15,322 nt of DNA from VRUE01 sp040904405 (lineage in GTDB: Bacteria > Actinomycetota > Thermoleophilia > Solirubrobacterales > 70-9): NCBI GenBank assembly GCA_040904405.1, contig JBBDTK010000146.1, positions 1-15,322 on the forward strand. The letters are read 5' to 3'. A program made the translations under genes and the position numbers. Within the stretch, counting starts at the first letter, position 1. Each line of letters opens with the position of its first letter. This document shows positions 1 through 8,162 of this stretch, piece by piece. Under the pieces are notes generated by a model. The model ran no database searches and was not told the DNA's origin. It saw only the letters and a list, made by a program, of their open reading frames with translations.

Positions 1-939
1 CCAGAGGTCGAGCGCGCGCTCGTTGCCGGGGTCGCGGCGGATGCGGCCGACGAAGACGTCGTCGTGGCCGGCCGCCTCGACCGCCAGCGGGTAGCGGCCC
101 GCGTCCGGATCGTCGACCACGGTCACCCCGGGCGCCGCGGCGAGCAGCTCGCGGGCACGCTCGGGCGAGAGCGGCTCGCGGGTCTCGACGTTGACCGCCT
201 CGGAGTGGCCGGTGACGACCGGCACGCGGACGCAGGTAGCGCTGGCCTTGATGCTCTCGTCGGCGAGGATCTTGCGGGTCTCGTCGATCAGCTTGCGCTC
301 CTCGTCGGTGTGGTCGTCGCCGGCGGCGAAGTTGCCGGCCTGGGGCACGGCGCTGAAGGCGATCCGGTGCGGGTAGACCGAGACGACCGGATCGCGATCG
401 CCGAGCACCGCCTTGGACTGGGAGAGCAGCTCGTCGATCGCCGCCCTGCCGGTGCCGGAGACGGCCTGGTAGGTGGAGATCACGAGGCGCTCGATCCCGG
501 CCTCGTCGAAGAGCGGCTTCAGCGCGACGACCATCTGCATCGTCGAGCAGTTGGGGTTGGCGACGATGCCGCGGTGGCCGGCGAGGGCGTCGGGGTTGAC
601 CTCGGCGACGACCAGAGGCACGTCCTCGTGCATGCGCCAGTAGCTGGTGTTGTCGACGACCACCGCGCCGGCATCGACCAGCTTCGGCGTCCACTCGCCG
701 CTGACCGCGCCACCGGCCGAGGAGAGCACCAGGTCGAGCCCCTGGATCGTCTCCTCGCTCAGAGCCCGCACCTCGAGCTGCTCCTCGCCCCACTCGATCG
801 CCTTGCCGGCGGAGCGCTCGGAGGCGAAGGGGACGACCTCGGAGACGGGGAAGTCGCGCTCGGCGAGCAGCTCGAGGATGGTCGAGCCGACCAGCCCGGT
901 CGCGCCCAGAACGCCGACTCTGTACCCGTCGCCCGCCAT
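1..939 (-). CDS. asd: Aspartate-semialdehyde dehydrogenase (3' end cut by window edge)
   Basis: NADPH-dependent reduction of aspartyl-4-phosphate to aspartate semialdehyde, the second step towards lysine, threonine, methionine and diaminopimelate; cytoplasmic. The 313 residues visible start with the dinucleotide-binding loop GATGLVG (residues 12-18). The catalytic cysteine is in NPNCST (Cys131) and the active-site histidine in GHSEAV (His245). Both are where the bacterial family has them. The frame is still open at base 1, so roughly 25-30 C-terminal residues are missing compared with the usual length of about 340. The ATG at 939 is chosen because the Rossmann loop follows directly. It lies 119 bases downstream of the aspartate kinase gene on the same strand, so the two are probably co-transcribed, but the gap holds a long hairpin (979-1034). 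Confidence 0.97.
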   Translation of the reverse strand, partial: MAGDGYRVGVLGATGLVGSTILELLAERDFPVSEVVPFASERSAGKAIEWGEEQLEVRALSEETIQGLDLVLSSAGGAVSGEWTPKLVDAGAVVVDNTSYWRMHEDVPLVVAEVNPDALAGHRGIVANPNCSTMQMVVALKPLFDEAGIERLVISTYQAVSGTGRAAIDELLSQSKAVLGDRDPVVSVYPHRIAFSAVPQAGNFAAGDDHTDEERKLIDETRKILADESIKASATCVRVPVVTGHSEAVNVETREPLSPERARELLAAAPGVTVVDDPDAGRYPLAVEAAGHDDVFVGRIRRDPGNERALDLW

Positions 940-978
940 CGAACCGAGTATGACGGAGGCATTCGGCGCGGGTCCTGC

Positions 979-1034
979 CACGGGGGGTTGGGGTGTTAGC
1001 GGACTCACCCGTCCGAACACCCCCACCCCCCGTG
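979..1034. repeat. GC-rich palindromic element A (ask-asd intergenic)
   Basis: Nineteen-base arms at 979-997 and 1016-1034 are complementary with one mismatch. The interior contains a second small stem (CGGAC/GTCCG). Bases 998-1018 are identical to 8752-8772 on the opposite strand, inside dnaX; the shared core includes CGGACTCACCCGTCCGAAC. The arms of the two copies differ in sequence, yet each copy pairs with itself, which argues that the fold matters. It sits between two genes transcribed leftwards and could attenuate or process the ask-asd transcript, but there is no U tract typical of an intrinsic terminator. Confidence 0.85.
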
Positions 1035-1058
1035 CACCCGCGGAAGAAGCGTCGTCTG

Positions 1059-2357
<1,299 letters not shown>

Positions 2358-2417
2358 CGCGAACGACTGAGGATAGTCCGACTTGGAGCGAGCCCGATAC
2401 TGGGGAGCCGGATCAGC

Positions 2418-2663
2418 TCACCCGGCGGGCTTTCGCCCTTGAATCTCCTCGGACGGAACGATCTGCATCGATCCGTCTGCGAAGACCAAAACCGCAGCAT
2501 TGCCGTTCTCAGCCGCCCGACGCATCTCCCGCTCGGTGTACTCAGTGCCGGCATCGATGAAGGCGGCTCGCTCCGGGACTATCGGCCAGCCTTCGATTGC
2601 CCGCTCGATCGCCTCGTCGAGCTTCTTGCCGGCCGGCGACGTCACGCCGTTTCGCACAGTCAT
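2418..2663 (-). CDS. Small hypothetical protein, second gene of an overlapping pair
   Basis: An 81-residue, mostly charged soluble protein; no family recognised. It has a predicted amphipathic N-terminal helix (KKLDEAIERAIEGW), then a stretch rich in Glu/Arg (TEYTEREMRRAAENG), then a strand-like end (AAVLVFADGSMQIVPSEE). The start is put at ATG 2663 because it overlaps the stop of the upstream gene (ATGA) and has GGGTGGGAG just before it; a GTG at 2672 is the alternative. The four-base overlap implies translational coupling and joint function with the 102-residue gene. No transmembrane segment, signal peptide or DNA-binding motif is evident. The pairing of two tiny coupled genes is toxin-antitoxin-like in form only; nothing in the sequence proves that role. 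Confidence 0.75.
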   Translation of the reverse strand: MTVRNGVTSPAGKKLDEAIERAIEGWPIVPERAAFIDAGTEYTEREMRRAAENGNAAVLVFADGSMQIVPSEEIQGRKPAG

Positions 2664-2968
2664 CGCTCCCACCCTTCGATCATCGCGAGATATCCGCTCT
2701 TCATATCCTCCATCGCTGCTCGCATGCCTTCACCGAGGGTACCGCGATGCGCCTCGACCGCAGGTTGCTTGCCACCTGAGCGGGTATAGCGATGCATCTC
2801 GTTTGAACCATGCGCGCTGTCGTAGAGGCGAATCGTCTTGACTCCGTCCTCCCGCTCAACGAGCAGGACGAGCGCATAGTCGACGACCTCGGTTCCATGC
2901 GTCTTGAAATAGATGGATGCGGTGACGCACATGGCGTGATCGATCGTGAGTTCGTAGCGAGCACCCAT
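2660..2968 (-). CDS. Small conserved-looking hypothetical protein, first gene of an overlapping pair
   Basis: A 102-residue protein starting MGARYELTID. It looks like a beta-rich N-terminal half (YELTIDHAMCVTASIYF, VVDYALVLLVE) followed by a motif-like segment (RLYDSAHGSNEMHRYTRSGGK) and a C-terminal helix (GEGMRAAMEDMKSGYLAMIEGW). The HG..NEMHRYTRSGG block has the appearance of a conserved signature. I have a weak impression of similar uncharacterised proteins annotated as a domain of unknown function in other bacteria, but cannot name the family securely. It overlaps the start of the following 81-residue gene. The local DNA is less GC-rich than the flanking housekeeping genes, which is compatible with horizontal acquisition. 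Confidence 0.8.
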   Translation of the reverse strand: MGARYELTIDHAMCVTASIYFKTHGTEVVDYALVLLVEREDGVKTIRLYDSAHGSNEMHRYTRSGGKQPAVEAHRGTLGEGMRAAMEDMKSGYLAMIEGWER

Positions 2969-3010
2969 GCGCCGATCCTGGAGCGCCGCGGCGCACGCGT
3001 GGCGCGCACT

Positions 3011-3038
3011 CTGTCAATTCTTTGTCACGTCATATGAT
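3011..3038 (+). promoter_or_regulatory. Candidate promoter for the MMPL gene
   Basis: CTGTCA at 3011-3016 and TATGAT at 3033-3038 with a 16-base spacer resemble -35 and -10 boxes (4/6 and 5/6 matches to the sigma70 consensus). They lie in an unusually AT-rich patch about 95 bases before the MMPL start. The region is divergent: the small-gene pair is read the other way and has TTGACA at 3017-3012 on the minus strand without an obvious -10 box. Confidence 0.4.
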
Positions 3039-3133
3039 CAATTTCCCGCCAGCAGCAAATCTGAGTTTGCCGAGTGGTGCGAGCGGATGGAGGCACAGCT
3101 GCTCGCCCCGACACGAGAGAAAGGGAGCGGCTG

Positions 3134-5269
3134 ATGTTCGACGCGCTCGCCCGCTTTGCCGATCGCCGCGCCCGCAGGGTCGGCCTCTTCGCGATCTTCT
3201 TCTTCCTGCTCGCCGCGGCGCTCGGCGGCTCGGTCGCCGAGCGGCTCGACCCCTACGGCGCCGACGACCCCGAGACCGAGGCGGTCGAAGCTCGCGAAGC
3301 GCTGCGCGACGCCGGCTACCGCCACCCAGGCGTGCTCATGATCGTCCGCGACGCGCCGGTCGCCTCGCCCGCCGGGCGGGCGAGGGTCGCGACGCTGAGC
3401 CGCGAGCTGCGAGCGATGCCCGACGTCGCATCGGTCACCGGCTACCTCGACACGCGCTCGCCCGATTTCCTCTCCGCCGACGGCCGCTCGACCTATCTCA
3501 CGGTGACCCTGGCGCCGACCGACGACAAGCGGTGGCAGGAGGCGAGCGCCGAGATCGTCGAGCGCTACGAGGGCGACCCCGACGTCGTCGTCGGCGGCGC
3601 CGCGGTCGCCCAGGAGCAGGTCAACGCGCAGGTCGAGAGCGACCTGCAGAAGGCCGAGATGCTCGCCTTCCCGCTGCTCTTCCTGCTCTCGCTGCTCTTC
3701 TTCCGCAGCCTCGTCGCCGCCCTGCTGCCGCTGATGATCGGCGCGCTGGCGATCGTCGGCACCTTCCTGATCCTCCGCCTCGCCAGCGAACTCGGCTCGA
3801 TCTCGATCTTCGCGCTCAACCTGACCACGGCGCTCGGTCTCGGCCTCTCGATCGACTACTCGCTGTTCATCGTCTCCCGCTACCGCGAGGAGATCGCCAA
3901 GGACGGGCCCGGCCTGGCGGCGATGCGCCGCGTGCTGGCGACGGCGGGGCGGACCGTCTTCTTCTCCGCGCTGACGGTCTCCGCCGCGCTCGCCTCGCTG
4001 CTCGTCTTCCCGCAGCGCTTCCTCTACTCGATGGGGCTCGGCGGCGCCCTGGTGGCGCTGTTCGCGGCGCTGATCTCGCTGACCGTGCTGCCCGCCGTGC
4101 TGACCCTGCTCGGCGACCGGGTCAACTCGCTGGCGCCGCGCTTCCTGCGCCGCCGCGCCGAGGCCGAGGCGCGGCCCGACGAGCAGGGCTTCTGGTACCG
4201 GCTCTCGCGCTTCGTGATGCGGCGCCCGGTCGGGATCGCCACCGCCAGCGCCACCCTGCTGATCGTGTTGGGGATTCCCTTCTTCGGGATCCAGTTCGAC
4301 ACGCCCGACGCGAAAATCCTGCCCGAGGAGGCAAGCGCCCGCCAAGCCTATGACATCGCCAGCGAGCAGTTCCCGCCCAACCGCGAGGTGCCGATCCTGG
4401 TCACCGTGCGCGGTGGCGACCAGCGCGGCGTGGCAGCCCTGCGCCGCGAAGTGGCCGCGACCGAGGGGATCGCGGTCGTACGCCCGCCGCAGCGGCTCGG
4501 CGGCGGCCTGACGCTGGTCCAGGCGATCTCGGAGAACCCGTTCCCCTCGCGGGAGAGCCGGGCGACGGTGGAGCGGCTGCGCGAGCTCGGGATCGCCGGC
4601 GCCGAGGTCGAGGTCAGCGGCGCCAGCGCCGAATTCGTCGACTTCCAGGGCAGCCTCTCCCGCCACCTGCCGATCGCGCTCGCGATCGTGATCGTCTCCA
4701 CCCTGATCATCCTCTTCCTGATGACCGGCTCGGTCGTGCTGCCGGTCAAGTCGCTGATCATGAGCTTCCTCAACCTCAGCGCCGTCTTCGGCCTGCTCGT
4801 GCTGATCTTCCAGGACGGCCGCTTCGAAGCGCTGCTCGACTACACCAGCACCGGAGCGATCGAGCAGACGATGCCGATCCTGCTCTTCGCCGTCGCCTTC
4901 GGCCTCTCCACCGATTACGCGGTCTTCCTGCTCTCGCGGATCAAGGAGGCGCGCGACGACGGCGCCTCGGAGTCGGCGTGCGTCGCGATCGGGCTCGAGC
5001 GGACGGGCCGGATCGTGACCGCGGCGGCGCTGCTCGGCGCGGTCGCGCTCGGCGCCTTCGCCACCTCGCAGATCCTCTTCGTCAAGCAGAACGGAATCGG
5101 CACCGCGCTCGCCGTGCTGATCGACGCCAGCATCGTCCGCGCCCTGCTCGTGCCGTCGCTGATGGAGCTGCTCGGCAAGTGGAACTGGTGGGCGCCGGGA
5201 CCGCTGCGGCGGCTGCACGACCGCTTCGGGATCAGCGAGACGGAACCTGAGCCGAATCCAGTTCCCTGA
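3134..5269 (+). CDS. MMPL/RND-family membrane exporter
   Basis: A 711-residue inner-membrane transporter of the MMPL branch of the RND superfamily, whose known members export lipids or small hydrophobic compounds using proton motive force. A first transmembrane helix (about residues 16-34) precedes an extracytoplasmic domain. Then comes a bundle of helices with the motif GLSIDYSLF (Asp241, Tyr242), a cytoplasmic stretch, another helix (about 361-380), a second extracytoplasmic domain, and a second bundle with GLSTDYAVF (Asp594). The paired intramembrane aspartate-tyrosine motifs mark the proton-relay sites of MMPL proteins. The ATG at 3134 follows AGGGAG with good spacing; upstream in-frame sequence to 3074 looks non-coding. 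The gene stands alone, so the substrate cannot be predicted. Confidence 0.95.
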   Translation: MFDALARFADRRARRVGLFAIFFFLLAAALGGSVAERLDPYGADDPETEAVEAREALRDAGYRHPGVLMIVRDAPVASPAGRARVATLSRELRAMPDVASVTGYLDTRSPDFLSADGRSTYLTVTLAPTDDKRWQEASAEIVERYEGDPDVVVGGAAVAQEQVNAQVESDLQKAEMLAFPLLFLLSLLFFRSLVAALLPLMIGALAIVGTFLILRLASELGSISIFALNLTTALGLGLSIDYSLFIVSRYREEIAKDGPGLAAMRRVLATAGRTVFFSALTVSAALASLLVFPQRFLYSMGLGGALVALFAALISLTVLPAVLTLLGDRVNSLAPRFLRRRAEAEARPDEQGFWYRLSRFVMRRPVGIATASATLLIVLGIPFFGIQFDTPDAKILPEEASARQAYDIASEQFPPNREVPILVTVRGGDQRGVAALRREVAATEGIAVVRPPQRLGGGLTLVQAISENPFPSRESRATVERLRELGIAGAEVEVSGASAEFVDFQGSLSRHLPIALAIVIVSTLIILFLMTGSVVLPVKSLIMSFLNLSAVFGLLVLIFQDGRFEALLDYTSTGAIEQTMPILLFAVAFGLSTDYAVFLLSRIKEARDDGASESACVAIGLERTGRIVTAAALLGAVALGAFATSQILFVKQNGIGTALAVLIDASIVRALLVPSLMELLGKWNWWAPGPLRRLHDRFGISETEPEPNPVP

Positions 5270-5275
5270 GGTGGA

Positions 5276-5356
5276 CTGACCAGGCAGAGCAAGGACGCAG
5301 GTCGCGTGGCGTGCTCCGCACGCGGGCGACCGAGGACGCCGCTACGCGCCGGTCAG
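5276..5356. terminator. Hairpin between convergent MMPL and MerR genes
   Basis: The core stem GGTCGC-GTG-GCGTGC, loop TCC, GCACGC-GG-GCGACC spans 5300-5331. Outer CTGACC (5276) and GGTCAG (5351) can also pair. It lies between two genes that end towards each other and so could stop transcription from both sides. There is no T tract, so Rho-independent activity is uncertain. GGACGC occurs on both sides of the stem. Confidence 0.5.
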
Positions 5357-5368
5357 GCCGCCTCAGCC

Positions 5369-6217
5369 TCAGGCGAAGGCTTGCGTCGCGCGGCGGCGCA
5401 GATCCGCGTTGAGCATCCCGGTCACCTGGCTGGGACGCTCGCCGGCGGCGGGGATCGCGTCGCCGATCAGGCCGCTGGCGCGAAAGCCGTAGAGCGGGGC
5501 GTCGAAGCCGGCCTCGCGGATCCTGCGGACCAGCTGCACGGCGGAGGGGGTGTCGGCGCCGGGGCCGCAGAGGACGATCGCGGTCGGGTCGAGAGCGTCG
5601 AGGGCGCGCTCCATGCGCTGCTCGCCGAGCTCGTCGGAGAGCATCAGGACGCGGAAGCCGGCGCGGCGCAGGGCGAGGTCGAGCGCCTGCGCGTGGACCG
5701 CCTCGACGTCGGAGCCGCGACTGGAGTCGAGCAGCAGGACGCCGGCGGGCCGGGAAGCGGCCGGGGCGAGGCGGCGGGCGCCGTGCAGCCAGCCGGTCGC
5801 CCAGCGGGCGGCGAACTCGAGCTCGGCCTCGCGGTCGGGGCCGGCGGCGAGCTCGTCGACGGCGGGCAGCAGCAGCTCCTCCACCGTCCGCTCCAGCGGC
5901 CGCAGCGCCAGGCTCGACTCGATCGCGCGGTCGGCGGCGTCCTCGTCGAAGCCCTCGAAGGCGGCGAGCAGGCCACTGTCGCCGGCCGGCGCTTCCTGGC
6001 GCTGGCGGGTCAGCTCGATCGCCGAGGAGATGTTGCCGGTCTCGGCCAGCGCGTCGCGCAGCGTCTGCAGCTCGATCAGCTCGTAGTTGCGGTGGTTGCC
6101 CGGCGTCCGCTTCGGCGCCGGGTAGCCGTAGCGCCGCTCCCAGGAGCGCAGGGTATTCGGGCTCACGCCGAGAACTTCGGCGGCGGCATTGGTCCTGATC
6201 CCCGGCATGCGCAACAT
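5369..6217 (-). CDS. MerR-family regulator with B12-binding-like C-terminal domain
   Basis: A 282-residue transcription regulator. Residues about 5-70 form a MerR-type winged helix: AAEVLGVSPNTLRSWERRYGYPAPKR followed by the wing NHRNY. A helical middle (about 85-145) and an alpha/beta C-terminal domain (about 155-265) resemble the cobalamin-binding light regulators CarH/LitR. The canonical Glu/Asp-x-His-x-x-Gly cobalamin ligand motif is not clearly present; the nearest segment reads SDVEAVHAQALDLALRRAG, with the histidine displaced. It may therefore sense something else or be B12-free. ATG at 6217 and ATG at 6208 are alternative starts. Two copies of CACCGGTT, 19 bases apart, lie just upstream and may be its own operator. 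The gene converges on the MMPL gene. Confidence 0.88.
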   Translation of the reverse strand: MLRMPGIRTNAAAEVLGVSPNTLRSWERRYGYPAPKRTPGNHRNYELIELQTLRDALAETGNISSAIELTRQRQEAPAGDSGLLAAFEGFDEDAADRAIESSLALRPLERTVEELLLPAVDELAAGPDREAELEFAARWATGWLHGARRLAPAASRPAGVLLLDSSRGSDVEAVHAQALDLALRRAGFRVLMLSDELGEQRMERALDALDPTAIVLCGPGADTPSAVQLVRRIREAGFDAPLYGFRASGLIGDAIPAAGERPSQVTGMLNADLRRRATQAFA

Positions 6218-6222
6218 TCTGC

Positions 6223-6249
6223 CACCGGTTGTCGAGGTTTACACCGGTT
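6223..6249 (-). promoter_or_regulatory. Paired CACCGGTT boxes upstream of the MerR-type gene
   Basis: The 8-mer CACCGGTT, containing the palindrome ACCGGT, occurs at 6223-6230 and 6242-6249, exactly 19 bases apart, ending 6 bases before the MerR start codon. Nineteen-base spacing close to the promoter is in keeping with MerR-type operators, so autoregulation is a reasonable guess. Confidence 0.45.
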
Positions 6250-6252
6250 ATG

Positions 6253-6273
6253 GACAGATTTCAGGAATCTGTC
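6253..6273. promoter_or_regulatory. Perfect inverted repeat, candidate operator
   Basis: GACAGATT-TCAGG-AATCTGTC is a perfect 8-base inverted repeat with a 5-base centre, in an AT-richer patch. On the minus strand it overlaps a possible -35/-10 pair (TTGCAA, 17 bases, TGAAAT) reading towards the MerR-type gene. It has the form of a binding site for a dimeric regulator. Confidence 0.5.
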
Positions 6274-6384
6274 AGCGATCTTGCAAGAGCCGCGGCTCAA
6301 ATGAGCGCGGATCCGGGGAGGTCGATGACCAAGCGGGACGGGGCCGTATCCGCGGGGCGTCACTCGGCCTCATCCGGGCCGCGG

Positions 6385-7122
6385 TCATTTGCGGAGCGGC
6401 TCTAGAGCACCGACGCCTACCGGCTGGCTGACCGCGCGGGCTCGCCACATCGCCTCGTCGGCCCTGTGCAGGAGGCCGTCGGCGTTATCGCCGTGCTCGG
6501 GGCAGCCGACGACGCCGGCGAAGATCCCGATCGGCAGCCCGCCGGCCCGCTCCAGCTCGTCGAGCTGCGCCAGCAGCCGCTCGGCCATCTGCACGCCGCC
6601 GACGGTCGATTGGCCCGGCGCCAGCACGCAGAGCGCGTCCTCCTCGAGCCGGAAGGTCTCGTCGACCAGGCGGACGCTCTCGCCCAGGGCCGCCCCGACC
6701 ACCGCCAGCGCGGTCTCGCGGCCGGATCGGCCGTCGCCGTTCTTCGTCCCCGGGCCCTCGACGTCGAAGACGACCAGGGCGAAGGGCTGGTCGTAGCGGC
6801 GCTGGCACTCGATCAGCTGCTCGAGCCGGCGCCGCATCTGACCGGGCCGGTAGAGGCTGGCGTGTTCGCCGTCGCTGCCGCCGTCGCTGCCGACCCTGTC
6901 GCCGTCCTCCCAGAGCGTCGCCACCGCCGTCGCCGTGACCGAGCCGAACTCCTCGGCCAGCCTCTGCGCCGCGGCGGCGAAGGCGGCGGCATCGCCGTCC
7001 CCGCCCATCTCCTCGTGCAGCCTGCCGAGCAGCGAGGCCTGCAGCGAGGAGACTTCGCGGGCCATCCTGCCGGGACCCTCCAGCCGATCCGGGGCCGTGC
7101 CTCTCGGAGCTTCCGTCGCCAC
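6385..7122 (-). CDS. Degenerate GGDEF-domain protein
   Basis: A 245-residue soluble protein. The N-terminal ~90 residues are helical and acidic with no recognised sensor domain. Residues about 90-240 follow the GGDEF fold: SLYRPGQMRRRLEQLIECQRRYDQPFALVVFDVEG at the start and HRADEAMWRARA near the end. The signature is lost: EEDAL (residues 160-164) stands where GGDEF should be, and the DIDxFKxxND substrate segment reads DVEGPGTKNGD. Diguanylate cyclase activity is therefore unlikely; a nucleotide-binding or scaffold role is more probable. The start is a GTG at 7122. It lies 82 bases after recR on the same strand, probably the last gene of the dnaX-ybaB-recR unit. Confidence 0.85.
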   Translation of the reverse strand: MATEAPRGTAPDRLEGPGRMAREVSSLQASLLGRLHEEMGGDGDAAAFAAAAQRLAEEFGSVTATAVATLWEDGDRVGSDGGSDGEHASLYRPGQMRRRLEQLIECQRRYDQPFALVVFDVEGPGTKNGDGRSGRETALAVVGAALGESVRLVDETFRLEEDALCVLAPGQSTVGGVQMAERLLAQLDELERAGGLPIGIFAGVVGCPEHGDNADGLLHRADEAMWRARAVSQPVGVGALEPLRK

Positions 7123-7204
7123 GCCGAGACCTTGGCGCAGGAGGCGGACGCCAGAGTGCGAAAAGTTCGCTATTTGCGGATCGACACCCGTCTAGTCGAT
7201 ACGG

Positions 7205-7819
7205 CTACTCGAGCGCGCGACGGCCGCTGAGGGCCCTGCCGAGGGTGACCTCGTCGGCGTGCTCGAGGTCGGCGCCGATCGGCAGCCCGCTGGCGAGGCG
7301 GGTGACCGCGACCTGGCCGCGCAGCTGCTCGCCGATGTGGAGCGCGGTCGCCTCGCCGGTGGTGGTCGGGTTGGTGGCGAGGACGACCTCGCGCACGTCC
7401 CCCTCGCCGACGCGGCGCAGCAGCTCGGCGATCTTGAGGTCGTCGGCGTCGACCCCGTCGATCGGCGAGAGGGCGCCGCCGAGCACGTGGTAGAGGCCGC
7501 GGTACTCGTGGGTGCGCTCGATCGGGATCACGTCGGCGGGCTCCTCGACCACGCAGATCGTCGCCTGGTCGCGGCCCGAGTCCTGGCAGATCCGGCAGAG
7601 CGGCCCCTCGGAGAGGTTGAAGCAGCGCTCGCAGAGGCCGACCTTCTCCTTCAGCTCGCCGATCGCGGCGGCGAGAGCCGCCGCCTCCTCGTCAGGGGCC
7701 CTGAGAATGTGGAAGGCGAGTCGCTGGGCGGTGCGCTGGCCGATCCCCGGCAGTCGCGAGAGCTCGGCGACGAGGCGGGCGAGCGGCGCCGGGCCTTCGG
7801 ATGGACCCCCGCCGCTCAC
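7205..7819 (-). CDS. recR: Recombination mediator protein RecR
   Basis: Acts with RecO/RecF to load RecA on gapped DNA during recombinational repair. The 204-residue length is normal. A helix-hairpin-helix lies near the N-terminus (LSRLPGIGQRTAQRLAFHIL, about residues 17-36). It is followed by a zinc finger CERC-x8-CRIC, then a Toprim domain beginning ICVVEEPADV and including the HEYRGLYHVLGG and SPIDG segments, and the conserved TNPTTTGEATA block. The start is a GTG at 7819 that overlaps the end of ybaB (ATGTGA), showing tight translational coupling. Sequence upstream in the same frame is the shadow of ybaB and dnaX and is excluded. Confidence 0.96.
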   Translation of the reverse strand: MSGGGPSEGPAPLARLVAELSRLPGIGQRTAQRLAFHILRAPDEEAAALAAAIGELKEKVGLCERCFNLSEGPLCRICQDSGRDQATICVVEEPADVIPIERTHEYRGLYHVLGGALSPIDGVDADDLKIAELLRRVGEGDVREVVLATNPTTTGEATALHIGEQLRGQVAVTRLASGLPIGADLEHADEVTLGRALSGRRALE

Positions 7820-8160
7820 ATGCCGGGGAGGCCGCCCATGCCGCCTCCCATGCCGCCGGTGATCCCGCCCATCTTCGAGCCGGCCAGGTCCTGGGCGGCG
7901 CGCAGCGCCTCGTTGACCGCGGCCTGGACCATGTCGGCGAGCATCTCGGCCTCCTCGGGGTCGATCGCCTCGGGGTCGATCGAGATCTCGCGCAGGGTCA
8001 TGTCGCCGCCCATCTTGACCTTGACCATGCCGCCGCCGGCGCTGGCCTCGACGGTCTCGTCCTTGAGCTGCTCCTGCGCCTGCTCCATCTGCTGCTGCAT
8101 CTGCTGCGCCTGCTTCATCAGCGCGTTCACGTCGAAGCCTCCGGGGCCTCCCCTTGCCAT
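7816..8160 (-). CDS. ybaB: YbaB/EbfC-family nucleoid-associated protein
   Basis: A 114-residue small DNA-binding protein of the YbaB/EbfC family, found as a dimer on the nucleoid and usually encoded between dnaX and recR, as here. It has a glutamine/methionine-rich first helix (NALMKQAQQMQQQMEQAQEQL), a central sheet (VEASAGGGMVKVKMGG), the conserved REISIDPEAI segment and a second helix. The C-terminus is a glycine-methionine-rich tail (about the last 20 residues: GGITGGMGGGMGGLPGM), a common variable end. ATG at 8160 is preferred over the upstream TTG at 8166 because GAGGAGGT, located in the last codons of dnaX, sits about 9 bases before it. It overlaps the recR start. Confidence 0.95.
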   Translation of the reverse strand: MARGGPGGFDVNALMKQAQQMQQQMEQAQEQLKDETVEASAGGGMVKVKMGGDMTLREISIDPEAIDPEEAEMLADMVQAAVNEALRAAQDLAGSKMGGITGGMGGGMGGLPGM

Positions 8161-8162
8161 CG

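Noticed and set aside
64..999. A 311-codon plus-strand open frame opposite asd
   Set aside because: Shadow; the minus strand shows the Rossmann loop, catalytic cysteine and histidine of Asd.
3038..5218. A 726-codon open frame on the minus strand opposite the MMPL gene
   Set aside because: It is a shadow frame created by high GC at codon third positions: composition is Arg/Glu/Asp/Gln-rich with no fold, while the plus strand encodes clear MMPL motifs.
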